DNA of 64,000 nt from Gammaproteobacteria bacterium (GCA_022824305.1 JAJEAD010000032.1:88934-152933); one strand, 5' to 3'. Counted from the stretch's first letter, positions 1 through 12,290 are shown. Numbers and translations are program-made. Notes: a model not told the origin generated them from the letters alone.

Positions 1-384
1 GGTCAGGAGGTAGGAGTAGAGCCAGTCGGGACCCCGGGCGCGCGCGATCACCGAGAGGTCGGGAGGCGCGACCCCGAACCACTCCTTCGCGTCCTCCCGG
101 CGCAGCGCGGTGCGCATCTCGTCGCCGACCTTGCCTCCGCTGAAGACGAGATTCTCGAGCACCTGAGCGTCGCTCAGTCCCAGATCGCGCCCCATGCGGT
201 CGTAGCGCATGAACTCGAGCGAGTGACAGCCGGAACAGTAGTTCATGAAGAGCCCGGCCCCGCGCTGAAGGGAGGCCCGGTCCGACAGGTCGGTCTTCGC
301 GTCCAGCAGGGCCATCCCGCCCCCCGCGGCGGAAACACCGAGAGGGAGGCAGGCGAGAGCCAGGATCGCGACGAGCCCTCTCAC
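1..384 (-). CDS. petC: Cytochrome c1, N-terminal part (runs off the left edge)
   Basis: Haem c subunit of the ubiquinol:cytochrome c oxidoreductase (bc1 complex). It takes electrons from the Rieske centre and hands them to periplasmic cytochrome c. 128 codons are visible. There is a hydrophobic export signal at residues 3-20 and a CSGCH haem-attachment motif at 47-51, followed by the MRYDRMGRDLG segment typical of the family. The GTG start is chosen because it lies one base after the petB stop codon and directly precedes the signal sequence. It is the last gene of petABC on this strand. The C-terminal membrane anchor and the axial methionine lie outside the window. Confidence 0.95.
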   Translation of the reverse strand, partial: MRGLVAILALACLPLGVSAAGGGMALLDAKTDLSDRASLQRGAGLFMNYCSGCHSLEFMRYDRMGRDLGLSDAQVLENLVFSGGKVGDEMRTALRREDAKEWFGVAPPDLSVIARARGPDWLYSYLLT

Positions 385-385
385 C

Positions 386-1777
386 TCAGGTCACCCGTTC
401 GGGAACTTCGCGGCTCGCGTTGAGCCGGGGAGACACGAGCGGCCCCACCAGGAAGAGCCCGAAGTAGATGAGGGGAAGCAGGGCGCTCAGCGCCATCAAC
501 GCCGCCTTGTCGGGGTCCCACCTGATCGCGTCCACGACGGCGAACACGATTGCCAGCACCGCGAGGAGCGTCCACGTGGACCCGGCGCTGCGCTCGCGGC
601 TGTACCACCAGAGTACCAGGAAGAAGGCGAAGTAGGCCTCGCCCAGACGCAGGCCGAGCTCGGCGCGACCGGCGGTGGGCGGCTGGGTGCCCAGGTAGCC
701 GAGCACCACGAAGGTGATCGCGAAGAAGATGAGCAGAAACTTGAACAGGAGACTGCGGTAGCGGATGGACTTGACCGGGTGGCGGTCTATCCAGGGCAGG
801 AAGAGGAAGATGGCCACCGCGGCCCCCATCGCGATAACCCCGGTCAGCTTGTCCGGGATCGCCCGCAGAATCGCGTAGTAGGGAGTGAAGTACCAGACCG
901 GCAGGATGTGCTCGGGCGTCTTCAGGGGATCGGCGGGCTCGAAGTTGGCCGCCTCGAGAAACCACCCGCCGAACTCCGGGACCAGGAAGAGAACGAACGC
1001 GAACAGGAACAGGCACACCGCCGCGCCCATGAGATCCTTCACGGTGTAGTAGGGATGGAAGGGGATGCCGTCCATCGGAATGCCGGCGGCATCCTTCTTC
1101 TTCTTGATCTCGACCCCGTCCGGGTTGTTGGAGCCGACTTCGTGGAGGGCCTGAATGTGGGCGACCACGAGCGCGAGCAGCAGCAACGGAAGCGCGACGA
1201 CGTGCAGCGAGTAGAAGCGGTTGAGGGTGGCGTCGGAGACCACGAAGTCGCCCCGAATCCAGAGCGCGAGCGGTTCGCCGATGAAGGGGAGCGCTCCGAA
1301 CAGGGAAATGATGACCTGCGCTCCCCAGTACGACATCTGTCCCCATGGCAGCAGGTAGCCGAAGAAGGCCTCCGCCATCAGGCACAGGTAGATCAGCACG
1401 CCGAGAATCCAGATGAGCTCGCGCGGCTTCTTGAAGGATCCGTACATGACCCCCCGGTACATGTGGAGGTACACGACGATGAAGAAGAAGGACGCGCCCG
1501 TGGAATGCATGTAGCGGATGAGCCAGCCCCACTCCACCTCGCGCATGATGAACTCGACGCTTCGGAACGCCTCCTCCGCGTCCGGCTTGTAGTACATCGC
1601 GAGCCAGATGCCGCTCAGAATCTGGAGCACGAGCATCAGGAGGGCGAGCGAACCGAAGAAGTACCAGAAGTTGAAGTTCTTCGGCGCGAAGTACTGCGCT
1701 ACATGCTCGTTCCACAGCTTGCTGAGCGGAAAGCGCGCATCGGTCCACTCGAGCAGACCGGAAAGCAGCGCCTTCAT
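386..1777 (-). CDS. petB: Cytochrome b of the bc1 complex
   Basis: Membrane subunit of complex III that holds haems bL and bH and the Qo and Qi quinone sites. The 463-residue protein has the expected multi-helix layout. Likely haem ligands are H91/H105 and H192/H207. The Qo-site motif, PEWY in mitochondria and alphaproteobacteria, is PVWY at 293-296; from family knowledge this variant is usual in beta- and gammaproteobacteria and supports the taxonomic placement. The ATG overlaps the petA stop codon by one base (TGATG), so translation is probably coupled. The length is typical for a single-gene cytochrome b, not a split b6/subunit IV pair. Confidence 0.97.
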   Translation of the reverse strand: MKALLSGLLEWTDARFPLSKLWNEHVAQYFAPKNFNFWYFFGSLALLMLVLQILSGIWLAMYYKPDAEEAFRSVEFIMREVEWGWLIRYMHSTGASFFFIVVYLHMYRGVMYGSFKKPRELIWILGVLIYLCLMAEAFFGYLLPWGQMSYWGAQVIISLFGALPFIGEPLALWIRGDFVVSDATLNRFYSLHVVALPLLLLALVVAHIQALHEVGSNNPDGVEIKKKKDAAGIPMDGIPFHPYYTVKDLMGAAVCLFLFAFVLFLVPEFGGWFLEAANFEPADPLKTPEHILPVWYFTPYYAILRAIPDKLTGVIAMGAAVAIFLFLPWIDRHPVKSIRYRSLLFKFLLIFFAITFVVLGYLGTQPPTAGRAELGLRLGEAYFAFFLVLWWYSRERSAGSTWTLLAVLAIVFAVVDAIRWDPDKAALMALSALLPLIYFGLFLVGPLVSPRLNASREVPERVT

Positions 1778-2376
1778 CAGGCGACCTCCCGACTGTCCTC
1801 ACCGATGAGGAGCACGGTGTCGGACAGGTACTGGTGCGGGGGCACGACGAGATTGGTCGGCGCCGGCACGCCCTTGAACACCCGGCCGGCATAGTCGAAG
1901 AGCGAGCCATGGCAAGGGCAGAAAAAGCCGCCACGCCAGTCCGCCAATCCGAAGTAGGAAGCCTGCTCGACGCGGACATGCTGGGGCGAGCAACCGAGGT
2001 GCGTGCACAGGCCGACCAGGACGAGAATGTCCGGCCGGCGCGAACGGAAGCGATTGCGGGCATAGTCCGGCTGCTGCTCCTCGGAGGAGTCCGGATCGCG
2101 TACCGCGCCGTCCAGCGCGGAAACCGAGTCCAGGGCCTCGCTGGTGCGGCTCAGGATCCACACCGGCTTGCCCTGCCATGCCTCCGTCAGCATCGCCCCC
2201 GGCTCGAGCTTGGAAATGTCGATCTCTATCGGGGCGCCGATGGCGCGGGCCCGCTCGCTGGGTTGCCACGCGGAAGCGAAAGGCCAGGCAGTGCACAGTC
2301 CGCCCACTCCACCGACCACCGTGACGGCGCCGGTGAGAAAACGGCGCCGCCGCGAATCAACCACGTCTGCACTCAT
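1777..2376 (-). CDS. petA: Rieske iron-sulfur subunit of the bc1 complex
   Basis: 2Fe-2S subunit that moves electrons from ubiquinol to cytochrome c1 by domain movement in the periplasm. The 199-residue form begins at the ATG at 2376; a start 23 codons upstream is open but adds a sequence unlike the family. The N-terminus has a twin-arginine signal-anchor (SRRRRFLTG, residues 8-16) and a hydrophobic stretch to about 36. Cluster ligands are C124 and H126 (CTHLGC) and C153 and H156 (CPCHGS), with C129 and C155 able to form the usual disulfide. First gene of petABC. Confidence 0.96.
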   Translation of the reverse strand: MSADVVDSRRRRFLTGAVTVVGGVGGLCTAWPFASAWQPSERARAIGAPIEIDISKLEPGAMLTEAWQGKPVWILSRTSEALDSVSALDGAVRDPDSSEEQQPDYARNRFRSRRPDILVLVGLCTHLGCSPQHVRVEQASYFGLADWRGGFFCPCHGSLFDYAGRVFKGVPAPTNLVVPPHQYLSDTVLLIGEDSREVA

Positions 2377-2469
2377 CTGGGAAGAATTCCCCCATTCCTG
2401 TTCGGTGGACAGGCGCAATTTCCGGAAAGCCGGAGACTCGCGCATCCTGAATCCGGCCGAGGCGCGCGT

Positions 2470-2498
2470 AGCATCCTACAAGCCCCCGATCCCGTCAA
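2470..2498 (-). promoter_or_regulatory. Possible promoter for petABC
   Basis: Reading the minus strand, TTGACG (2498-2493) is a near-consensus -35. It is followed after 17 bases by GATGCT (2475-2470), a poor -10. It lies in the gap of about 270 bases between murA and petA, where a separate respiratory promoter would be expected. The -10 is weak, so this is only a candidate. Confidence 0.25.
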
Positions 2499-2643
2499 GG
2501 TAGCCTGGCGGCACAGGCCTCCCGGGCCGCGTCCGGCGATCCGAGCGCGGAGCTTGCGCGTCGAACTCCTCCGTCCCGGGACCGGCGATGCGCGCGATTC
2601 CGCACCGCCCGGCAAGGAGCGCATCGTCTCGCGGGGCCTCGCT

Positions 2644-3909
<1,266 letters not shown>

Positions 3910-3959
3910 TCAGACGGGCGTTGCGCCGGTCCTCCGTGCGCGCGGGGGATACTCGCGCG

Positions 3960-4202
3960 TCACCCCTTGAGCGCCTCCCACTGGCGCGGCGTGTAGGTCT
4001 TGATCGAGAGCGCGTGCACCGCTTCGGTATCGAAGCGGTCGCCGAGAGCCGCGTAGACGAGGCGGTGCTGCTTCAGCATCGCCTGGCCTTCGAAGGCCTC
4101 GGACACCACCACCGCCTCGAAGTGCCGTCCGTCGCCGCTCACTTCCAGGTGGGTGGTTTCGAGTCCGGCGGCGATGAGCTGCCTGAGCTGTTCCGGGTCC
4201 AT
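3960..4202 (-). CDS. ibaG: BolA-family protein IbaG
   Basis: Small BolA-fold protein of 80 residues. IbaG/YrbA proteins pair with monothiol glutaredoxins and take part in iron-sulfur handling and the acid response. The central FEGQ...KQHRLVYAALG motif and the conserved invariant histidines of the family are present. It sits between mlaC and murA, its usual place. In many relatives mlaB (a STAS protein) precedes it; here only 63 bases separate it from mlaC, so mlaB is absent. Confidence 0.92.
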   Translation of the reverse strand: MDPEQLRQLIAAGLETTHLEVSGDGRHFEAVVVSEAFEGQAMLKQHRLVYAALGDRFDTEAVHALSIKTYTPRQWEALKG

Positions 4203-4265
4203 CGCGTCAACGCGAGATTGTTTTCGGATTGCGCATCGAGGGTCCGCCCGTCGAGGGAAAACGGG

Positions 4266-4868
4266 CTACCGCGTCTCGTGGTTGTGCGCCATCAGGCGGG
4301 CGATGAGCGCGTCGATGCCCCGCTGCCGTACCAGCGAGCGGAAATCGTTGCGATAGGTCAGGGAGAGGCTCACCCCGTCCACCACGATGTCGTAGACCTT
4401 CCAGCTTCCGTCCACGAGGTGCAGCTCATAGGTGATGGGAATGCCGGGACCGCCGTTCCCGGTAATCTCCGTGGGGACGCTGATCTCCGTCTCGCTCCTG
4501 GATCTCGGCGAGCGGTAGGCGATGCCTTCGTACTCGTACGAGGCGACGGCGACCGCATAGGTCTTCACCAGGAGGGTCTGAAACTCGGAGATGAAGCGCC
4601 GCTTCTGGTCGTCCGAAGCGCGCCTCCAGTACTTGCCCAGCACGCGCCGCGCGATTCGGTTGAAATCGAAGTGCGGGAGCACGACGTCGTTGACCATGGC
4701 GTAGAGCCGGCCGGGATCCCGGGACAGGTCCGGATTGGCCTCCAGCCGTTCCACCACGCTGTTCGTGGCGCTCCTTATCACCGACTCCGGGGTTTCGTGC
4801 GAGTCCGCGAAGGCAGGCGGCGCGGAGAGCAGCAACAAGGACAGAAGGGCGGCGGCCACGTTGCGCAT
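4266..4868 (-). CDS. mlaC: Periplasmic phospholipid-binding protein MlaC
   Basis: Soluble periplasmic shuttle of the Mla pathway, which carries phospholipids between the MlaA complex in the outer membrane and MlaFEDB in the inner membrane. 200 residues with a clear signal peptide (residues 1-21, cleavage after AFA). The family core follows: PHFDFNRIARRVLGKYWR, then a hydrophobic-cavity domain ending in the SFR/DFRSLVRQRG-type helix. It lies 17 bases after mlaD, in the same operon. Confidence 0.92.
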   Translation of the reverse strand: MRNVAAALLSLLLLSAPPAFADSHETPESVIRSATNSVVERLEANPDLSRDPGRLYAMVNDVVLPHFDFNRIARRVLGKYWRRASDDQKRRFISEFQTLLVKTYAVAVASYEYEGIAYRSPRSRSETEISVPTEITGNGGPGIPITYELHLVDGSWKVYDIVVDGVSLSLTYRNDFRSLVRQRGIDALIARLMAHNHETR

Positions 4869-4885
4869 GACTGGCGAGCGCCCCC

Positions 4886-5359
4886 TCAGAACCCGCCCCC
4901 GGGAGCGGATGGTCTGAACATCATCTGGGCGACCACCTGCTCGAGAATCAGGGCGGAGTTGGTCAGAGAGATCCGGTCACCGTCGCGCAGGTAACGCTCT
5001 TCCGCCCCGCCCGGTTCAATCTCCACGTAGCGCTCTCCGAAGAGCCCGGCGCTGTACACGCTGGCGCCGCTGTCGGCAGGGATGCGCGCGTGACGCGTGT
5101 CGATGGCAAGGGTAGCCACCGCGACCTGCCCTTCGAAGTCGTACTCGAGCTCGCTCACCCTCCCCACCCTGACGCCGCCGACGGTGACCGGCGCGCCCGG
5201 CGCCAGGCCGCCGACATTGTCGAATAGTCCGACGACCCGGTAATGATCGCGATCGCTCCAGCCCGCGGGCTCGCTGAACGCCACCGCCAGCACCGCGGCC
5301 GTTGCCACGACAAGGGCGAGCACGCCGATCACCGCTCCTCGAAGCCCTCCGCTCGCCAT
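4886..5359 (-). CDS. mlaD: MCE-domain lipid transport protein MlaD
   Basis: Inner-membrane anchored MCE protein that forms the hexameric lipid channel of the MlaFEDB transporter. 157 residues: one N-terminal membrane helix (about 8-30), then the MCE domain with the VGGVRVGRV core near residue 60, then the YVEIEPGG segment. Normally mlaF (ATPase) and mlaE (permease) lie directly upstream; here the upstream neighbour is a divergent ion channel gene. The partners must be encoded elsewhere or be missing. Confidence 0.92.
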   Translation of the reverse strand: MASGGLRGAVIGVLALVVATAAVLAVAFSEPAGWSDRDHYRVVGLFDNVGGLAPGAPVTVGGVRVGRVSELEYDFEGQVAVATLAIDTRHARIPADSGASVYSAGLFGERYVEIEPGGAEERYLRDGDRISLTNSALILEQVVAQMMFRPSAPGGGF

Positions 5360-5403
5360 CGAGTCCTCACCCGATCCTCAAGTTCCGGCCCCCGTCCGGC
5401 GGT

Positions 5404-5425
5404 GCAGTGTATACCTCCGCACTGC
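5404..5425. promoter_or_regulatory. Inverted repeat between mlaD and the channel gene
   Basis: GCAGTG (5404-5409) and CACTGC (5420-5425) form a perfect 6-bp inverted repeat around a 10-base spacer that contains TATACC/GGTATA. It lies in the divergent intergenic region, 45 bases upstream of mlaD and about 160 bases upstream of the channel start. It could be an operator or part of a promoter for mlaD; no regulator is suggested. Confidence 0.3.
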
Positions 5426-5586
5426 GTGCGAGAAGCGAGGCACGAGGCCGCGGACTCCTGCCCGAGCGCCCCCTCGGACCCGGTCGAAGGCACCCGCCCC
5501 GGGAGCCGTCGGCACCCCCGCGGACCGCCGCCCCGCCCGCTTCGAGCCCGGCTGCCAGGGGCCGGGGTTCCGGCAGGTTCGCTGAT

Positions 5587-6429
5587 ATGATGCGCTCCCC
5601 TCGAACGCCGGGAGAAGCGCGACGGTGGACAGCGGGCATGCGTGAACTGGCCGAAAGGGTCGTCGATTCCCGTGCTTTCCGCGTCGGCATCATCGCCCTC
5701 ATCATTCTCAACGGCATCGTGATCGGAGCCGCAACCTCCGACACGGTGGTGGACCGTGCGGGGGAGTGGCTTCGTCGCCTGGACGACGTCATCCTCTGGA
5801 TCTTTGTCGCGGAAGTGTTCCTGAAGCTCACCGCCGTGTGGCCTCACCCCGGCCGCTACTTTCGCGACCCCTGGAACGACTTCGACTTCACGGTGGTGGC
5901 CCTGTCCCTCATTCCGGCCAGCGGTCAGTTCGCGACCGTGGCGCGCCTGCTGCGCCTGCTCCGGGTGATGAGGCTGATCTCGGCCATTCCGGAACTGCGC
6001 CTCATCGTGTCGACCCTGCTGCGCTCCCTGCCCAGCATGGGGCACGTCGTTCTCCTCATGAGCATCGTGTTCTACATCTACGGGGTGGCCGGATACCACA
6101 TCTTCCACGACCACGATCCACAGCACTGGGGAACCCTCGGTCTGGCTCTCCTCACCCTGTTCCGGATCGTGACCCTCGAGGACTGGACGGACGTGATGTA
6201 CACCGCCATGGAGCTCCACCCCCTGGCATGGATCTACTTCGTCAGCTTCGTGGTGGTCGGCACCTTCGTGATCATCAACCTGTTCATCGCGGTGGTCCTG
6301 AACAACCTCGAAGCTTCGAAGCGCAAGCAGCGCCAGAGCCAACCGGCTTCGCGGGAAGAGCTCCTCGTGGAGCTGCGCGAGCTGAAAGAGTCCGCCGCTC
6401 GCATCGAGGAACGGCTGCGCAACTCCTGA
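5587..6429 (+). CDS. One-domain voltage-gated cation channel (NaChBac type)
   Basis: Six-helix ion channel subunit that would assemble as a tetramer in the inner membrane. 280 residues from the ATG at 5587; a later ATG at 5638 is also possible. The voltage sensor helix has four arginines at every third position (R120, R123, R126, R129). The pore filter is TLEDWTD at 196-202, followed by S6 (about 215-240) ending in NNLEASKRKQ. A C-terminal charged heptad region (about 256-278) could form the tetramer coiled coil. Sodium-selective relatives have TLESWSM or TLESWAS; the two extra aspartates suggest altered, perhaps calcium, selectivity (inference). Convergent with secF. Confidence 0.9.
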   Translation: MMRSPRTPGEARRWTAGMRELAERVVDSRAFRVGIIALIILNGIVIGAATSDTVVDRAGEWLRRLDDVILWIFVAEVFLKLTAVWPHPGRYFRDPWNDFDFTVVALSLIPASGQFATVARLLRLLRVMRLISAIPELRLIVSTLLRSLPSMGHVVLLMSIVFYIYGVAGYHIFHDHDPQHWGTLGLALLTLFRIVTLEDWTDVMYTAMELHPLAWIYFVSFVVVGTFVIINLFIAVVLNNLEASKRKQRQSQPASREELLVELRELKESAARIEERLRNS

Positions 6430-6488
6430 CGGGCCGGGCAGGACCGGGGGCGCCCTCGGGGCGAAGGCCGGCGCGACGTCGCGGCGGG

Positions 6489-6510
6489 CTCGAGCCGCGG
6501 GAGGCTCGAG
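6489..6510. terminator. Stem-loop between convergent channel and secF genes
   Basis: CTCGAGCC (6489-6496) and GGCTCGAG (6503-6510) form a perfect 8-bp stem with a 6-base loop. It lies between the ends of two convergent genes and could stop transcription from both sides. There is no T-run, so it is not a classical intrinsic terminator. Confidence 0.4.
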
Positions 6511-6520
6511 ACCTTCGCCT

Positions 6521-7459
6521 TCAGGGCTGACCGTCGAGCTCCGCGCCCTCCTTCTTCACCGGCATGAGATCGGCCTTGGAGACTCCGAGCGCGAGGACGG
6601 TGGAGCTCGCGACGTAGATCGATGAGTAGGTGCCGACGACGACTCCGACGATGAGCGCGGTGGAAAAGGCGTGGATGAGCTCGCCGCCGAAGAAGAACAG
6701 CGCGAGGAGCACCAGCAGGGTGGTGAGCGAGGTCATCAGGGTGCGGGAGAGAGTCTGGTTGAGCGATCGGTTGATGACCTCGACCGGCGTGCCCTTGCGT
6801 ACCCGCCGGAAGTTCTCCCTGATTCGGTCGAAGACCACGATGGTGTCGTTCAGCGAGTAGCCGATCACCGCGAGGATGGCGGCGAGCACCGTGAGGTCGA
6901 AGTCGAGGCCGAGCACGGAGAAGAACCCGAGCACGAGCAGCACGTCGTGGAACAGGGCTGCCACCGAGCCGAGGGAGAAGCGCCACTCGAAACGCAGCAG
7001 CACGTAGATGAAGATGGCCCCGAGAGCGATGAGCATCGCGAGGCCGCCCTGCTCCGTGAGCTCCTCGCCGACCTGAGGCCCCACGAACTCGATCCGGCGC
7101 AGCTCCGTCTCGCCGCCGCCGGCCTGGTCGAGCACCCTGCGCACCTCGTCGCTGAGCTCCGCCTTGCTCAGGTCGTCACGCGGGGGCAGCCGCACCAGCA
7201 CCTCCCGGGCGGTCCCGAAGTGCTGCACGACCGCGTCGTCGAAGCCTTCGACGTGAAGCGCGGCGCGAAGCGGGCCCAGCTCGGCGCTCTCGGGGTAGGC
7301 CACTTCCACCAGCGTGCCGCCGGTGAAGTCGATCCCGAAGTTGAGGCCGCGAAACGCGAGCGACGCCACCGCGATCAGGAGCAGCGCGGCGGAGACCATC
7401 AGCGCGTTCCGGCGCCGGGCCATGAAGTCGAAGCGTGTTTCCCGAATGAGGGTTCTCAT
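6521..7459 (-). CDS. secF: Protein translocase subunit SecF
   Basis: Membrane subunit that works with SecD to use the proton gradient to pull proteins through SecYEG. 312 residues. A first membrane helix (about 17-37) precedes the GIDFTGGT motif, then a periplasmic domain, then five helices with the conserved GYSLNDTIVVFDRIRE segment near residue 205. It follows secD with a 15-base gap at the end of the queA-tgt-yajC-secD-secF cluster. Confidence 0.97.
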   Translation of the reverse strand: MRTLIRETRFDFMARRRNALMVSAALLLIAVASLAFRGLNFGIDFTGGTLVEVAYPESAELGPLRAALHVEGFDDAVVQHFGTAREVLVRLPPRDDLSKAELSDEVRRVLDQAGGGETELRRIEFVGPQVGEELTEQGGLAMLIALGAIFIYVLLRFEWRFSLGSVAALFHDVLLVLGFFSVLGLDFDLTVLAAILAVIGYSLNDTIVVFDRIRENFRRVRKGTPVEVINRSLNQTLSRTLMTSLTTLLVLLALFFFGGELIHAFSTALIVGVVVGTYSSIYVASSTVLALGVSKADLMPVKKEGAELDGQP

Positions 7460-7474
7460 GGGCGTGCCCGAGCC

Positions 7475-9352
7475 TCAGATGGAGAGGCGTGCGACCCTCT
7501 TGCCGCCGTAGATGAGATTGATGACCGCGCGGGTACCGAGAATCGCGGTGAACATGGAGGTGGCGATGCCGATGGACAGGGTCACCGCGAACCCCTTGAT
7601 CGGCCCGGTACCGAAGCCGAAGAGCACGAGGGCGGCGATGAGGGTGGTGATGTTGGCGTCCGCGATCGTGGAGAAGGCCTTCTGGTAGCCGGCGTGGATG
7701 GCGGCCTGGGGCGTGTTGCCCACCCGGAGCTCCTCGCGGATGCGCTCGAAGATCAGGACATTGGCGTCCACCGCCATGCCGGTGGTCAGCACGATGCCGG
7801 CGATGCCGGGCAGCGTGAGGGTCGCGGGCCAGCCGCTCGAATTGAACAGCGAGAGCACCCCCACGATCATGATCAGATTGAAGGTGAGAGCGAGGTCCGC
7901 GACGAGACCGAAGAGCCGGTAGTAGAAGGCCATGAAGGCCAGCACCAGCGCGAAGCCGATGAGCACCGAGCGGAAGCCCCGGTCGATGTTCTCCTGCCCC
8001 AGGCTCGGTCCCACCGTGCGCTCCTCGACGATCTCGATGGGGGCGGCAAGCGCCCCGGCGCGCAGGAGCAGAGCCAGGTTGCGCGCTTCTTCGGTGTTGT
8101 CGAGTCCGGAGATCTGGAATCGCTTGCCGAGCTGATCCCGGATCACCGCGACGTTGATGACCTCCTCGTCCGTCCAGCTCGTCTTGAGCTTCTCGCCGTC
8201 GACGATGCGGGTCTCGGACTTCTTCTCGATGAACACGACCGCCATCGGCCGGCCGATCTTGTCGCGGGTGCGCTGCGAGAAGAGCCGGGCGCCCTTGCCG
8301 TCGAGCGTGATGAACACCGCGGGGGACCCGGTCTGACTCTCGATGCCCGATGCCGCATCGATGATGTACTCGCCGGTGAGCATCAGGTTCTTCCTGAGCA
8401 GGATGGGCCGGCCGTCACGCTCCCGGTAGAGCTTGGAAGTGGCCGGCACGCGGCCGTCGAGCGCGTCCTGCACGGAGTTCTGATCGTCGACCATGCGGAA
8501 CTCCAGGGTGGCGGTGCCCCCCAGGATCTCCTTCGCGCGCGTGGTGTCCTGCACCCCGGGAAGCTGCACCACGATGCGGTTCTCGCCCTGCTGCTGCACC
8601 AGCGGCTCGGCCACGCCCAGCTCGTTCACCCGGTTGCGCAGAGTGGTGATGTTCTGCTGCAGCGCGAAGCGCTTGATGTCGGCGGTCGCGGTCTCGCTCA
8701 GCCGGCCCCGGAGGCCGGGGTCCCCGCTCACCTCGACCGCCTCGAGCACCAGGTCGGGAAGGGTGCGCTCGATCACCGCCTGGCCCGCGTCGCGGTCCCC
8801 GGCGTCGCGAAAACGCACCGCGAGTCCGCCGTCCTGGCGCTGGGAGATGCCCTTGTGCCGGATCTTCTCCTCCCGGAGCAGTCCGCGCACGTCGCCGACG
8901 TGCCGGAGATCCGCCTGCCGCACCGCGGCGTCCATGTCGACTTCCATCAGGAAGTGGACCCCTCCTCGGAGGTCCAGGCCCAGGGACATCGGCAGGGTCC
9001 CGAGGGCCTCCATCCACCGGGGGGTGGCCGGAGCGAGGTTCAGCGCCACCACGAAGCGCCGCCGGTCGAGAAAGTTGCGCAGCGCGTCCTTGGCGCGAAG
9101 CTGCGCCTCCTCCTCTTCGAAGCGCAGGAGCAGGCGCCGCTCGTCCCGTTCGGCGCGAATCGGCGGCACGCCGGCACGCGCCAGCTCTTCGCTCACCCGA
9201 GCCTCGAGCTCCGCGTCCACCGGCGCCCCGCGGGCGGCCGAGACCTGCACCGCGGGGTCTTCGCCGTAGATGTTGGGAAGCGCGTAGAAGGAGCCGACGG
9301 CGAGCACCGCGGCGACGAGCAGGTACTTCCAGAGCGGATACTGGTTGATCAA
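7475..9352 (-). CDS. secD: Protein translocase subunit SecD
   Basis: Partner of SecF in the accessory translocation complex. 625 residues, close to the usual length. N-terminal membrane helix (residues 8-27), large periplasmic P1 domain beginning with the LGLDLRGGVHFLMEVD motif near 125, then C-terminal helices with GMAVDANVLIFERIREELR. Begins MINQYPLWKY, as in relatives. It lies 48 bases after yajC. Confidence 0.97.
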   Translation of the reverse strand: MINQYPLWKYLLVAAVLAVGSFYALPNIYGEDPAVQVSAARGAPVDAELEARVSEELARAGVPPIRAERDERRLLLRFEEEEAQLRAKDALRNFLDRRRFVVALNLAPATPRWMEALGTLPMSLGLDLRGGVHFLMEVDMDAAVRQADLRHVGDVRGLLREEKIRHKGISQRQDGGLAVRFRDAGDRDAGQAVIERTLPDLVLEAVEVSGDPGLRGRLSETATADIKRFALQQNITTLRNRVNELGVAEPLVQQQGENRIVVQLPGVQDTTRAKEILGGTATLEFRMVDDQNSVQDALDGRVPATSKLYRERDGRPILLRKNLMLTGEYIIDAASGIESQTGSPAVFITLDGKGARLFSQRTRDKIGRPMAVVFIEKKSETRIVDGEKLKTSWTDEEVINVAVIRDQLGKRFQISGLDNTEEARNLALLLRAGALAAPIEIVEERTVGPSLGQENIDRGFRSVLIGFALVLAFMAFYYRLFGLVADLALTFNLIMIVGVLSLFNSSGWPATLTLPGIAGIVLTTGMAVDANVLIFERIREELRVGNTPQAAIHAGYQKAFSTIADANITTLIAALVLFGFGTGPIKGFAVTLSIGIATSMFTAILGTRAVINLIYGGKRVARLSI

Positions 9353-9400
9353 CGGGCGCCCGCCCCCGACGGTAGAGCGAAGAGCAAGGCGGCCTTCAGC

Positions 9401-9727
9401 TCACGCCGACTTGATGGTGCCCTTGGGCATCAGCGTGGCCACCGACGAGCGCTGTACGCGCACTTCGGTGCCGCGACAGATCTCCACCGTGATGAAGGTG
9501 TCGCCGATTTCCGTGATCTTCCCGAGCAGGCCGCCGTTGGTCACCACCTCGTCGCCTTTCGAGAGCGCCTCGACCATCTTGCGGTGTTCCTTGGCGCGCT
9601 TCTGCTGCGGCCGGATGAGCAGGAAGTAGAAGGCGACGAATATGAGCACGATGAACAGGAGGTCGAAGGGCACTCCCCCTGCGGACGGGGCCCCTTGAGC
9701 GTGTGCGTCGGAGATGAGCAGTCCCAT
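9401..9727 (-). CDS. yajC: Sec translocon accessory protein YajC
   Basis: Small inner-membrane protein that associates with SecDF. 108 residues: one membrane helix (about 21-38) ending in FLLIRPQQKR, the family signature, then a short cytoplasmic domain with KGDEVVTNGGLLGKI. The gap to tgt upstream is 189 bases, longer than elsewhere in this operon and very GC-rich; no clear promoter was seen there. Confidence 0.95.
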   Translation of the reverse strand: MGLLISDAHAQGAPSAGGVPFDLLFIVLIFVAFYFLLIRPQQKRAKEHRKMVEALSKGDEVVTNGGLLGKITEIGDTFITVEICRGTEVRVQRSSVATLMPKGTIKSA

Positions 9728-9916
9728 GGCGAGCGTTGAATGCGAGTGGCCAAAAAGGGGCCGGATTATGACACCTGGACGCCGGGCGCGCGAGCGCCCC
9801 GGGCCCGCCGCGGCAGGGGCCGGACGGACCGGGAGGGCTGCCCGCGGAAGCCCGAATCCGGTCGGGGGAGCGCGGGAATTCCGGCGCCGGCGCTCCCGGG
9901 CGGCGCGAAGCGCGGC

Positions 9917-12098
<2,182 letters not shown>

Positions 12099-12290
12099 CC
12101 CATCCATGCTATCCCATCTGCAAAGGGTGCCGATGCAGTGCATCAGGACCCTTTCACGTCGGCCGGAGCGCAGAATGCACACCGCGCGAAACAATGCCGT
12201 AGAACGCATCGGAATTCGGACAGCCCGGCCGCGCGGGACCGGAACACGGCTCTGCCCTGCCCGACTGCGCGGCGGCGCTCCGGCACTGCA

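Noticed and set aside
5302..5586. 95-codon N-terminal extension of the channel protein
   Set aside because: It overlaps the start of mlaD and the intergenic region, is Pro/Arg-rich, and adds nothing found in the family.
6671..9739. Very long open frame (1022 codons) on the plus strand opposite secD and secF
   Set aside because: It mirrors the coding frames of secF, secD and yajC, has a biased Arg/Glu/His-rich composition and no motif. Typical shadow in GC-rich DNA; the same holds for 28999-32004 (+), 33409-36258 (-) and 11412-14045 (+).
12132..12144. Palindrome GATGCAGTGCATC near the left island edge, considered as an attachment site
   Set aside because: No matching copy was found near the right edge (31950-32140), and there is no integrase or tRNA at either end.
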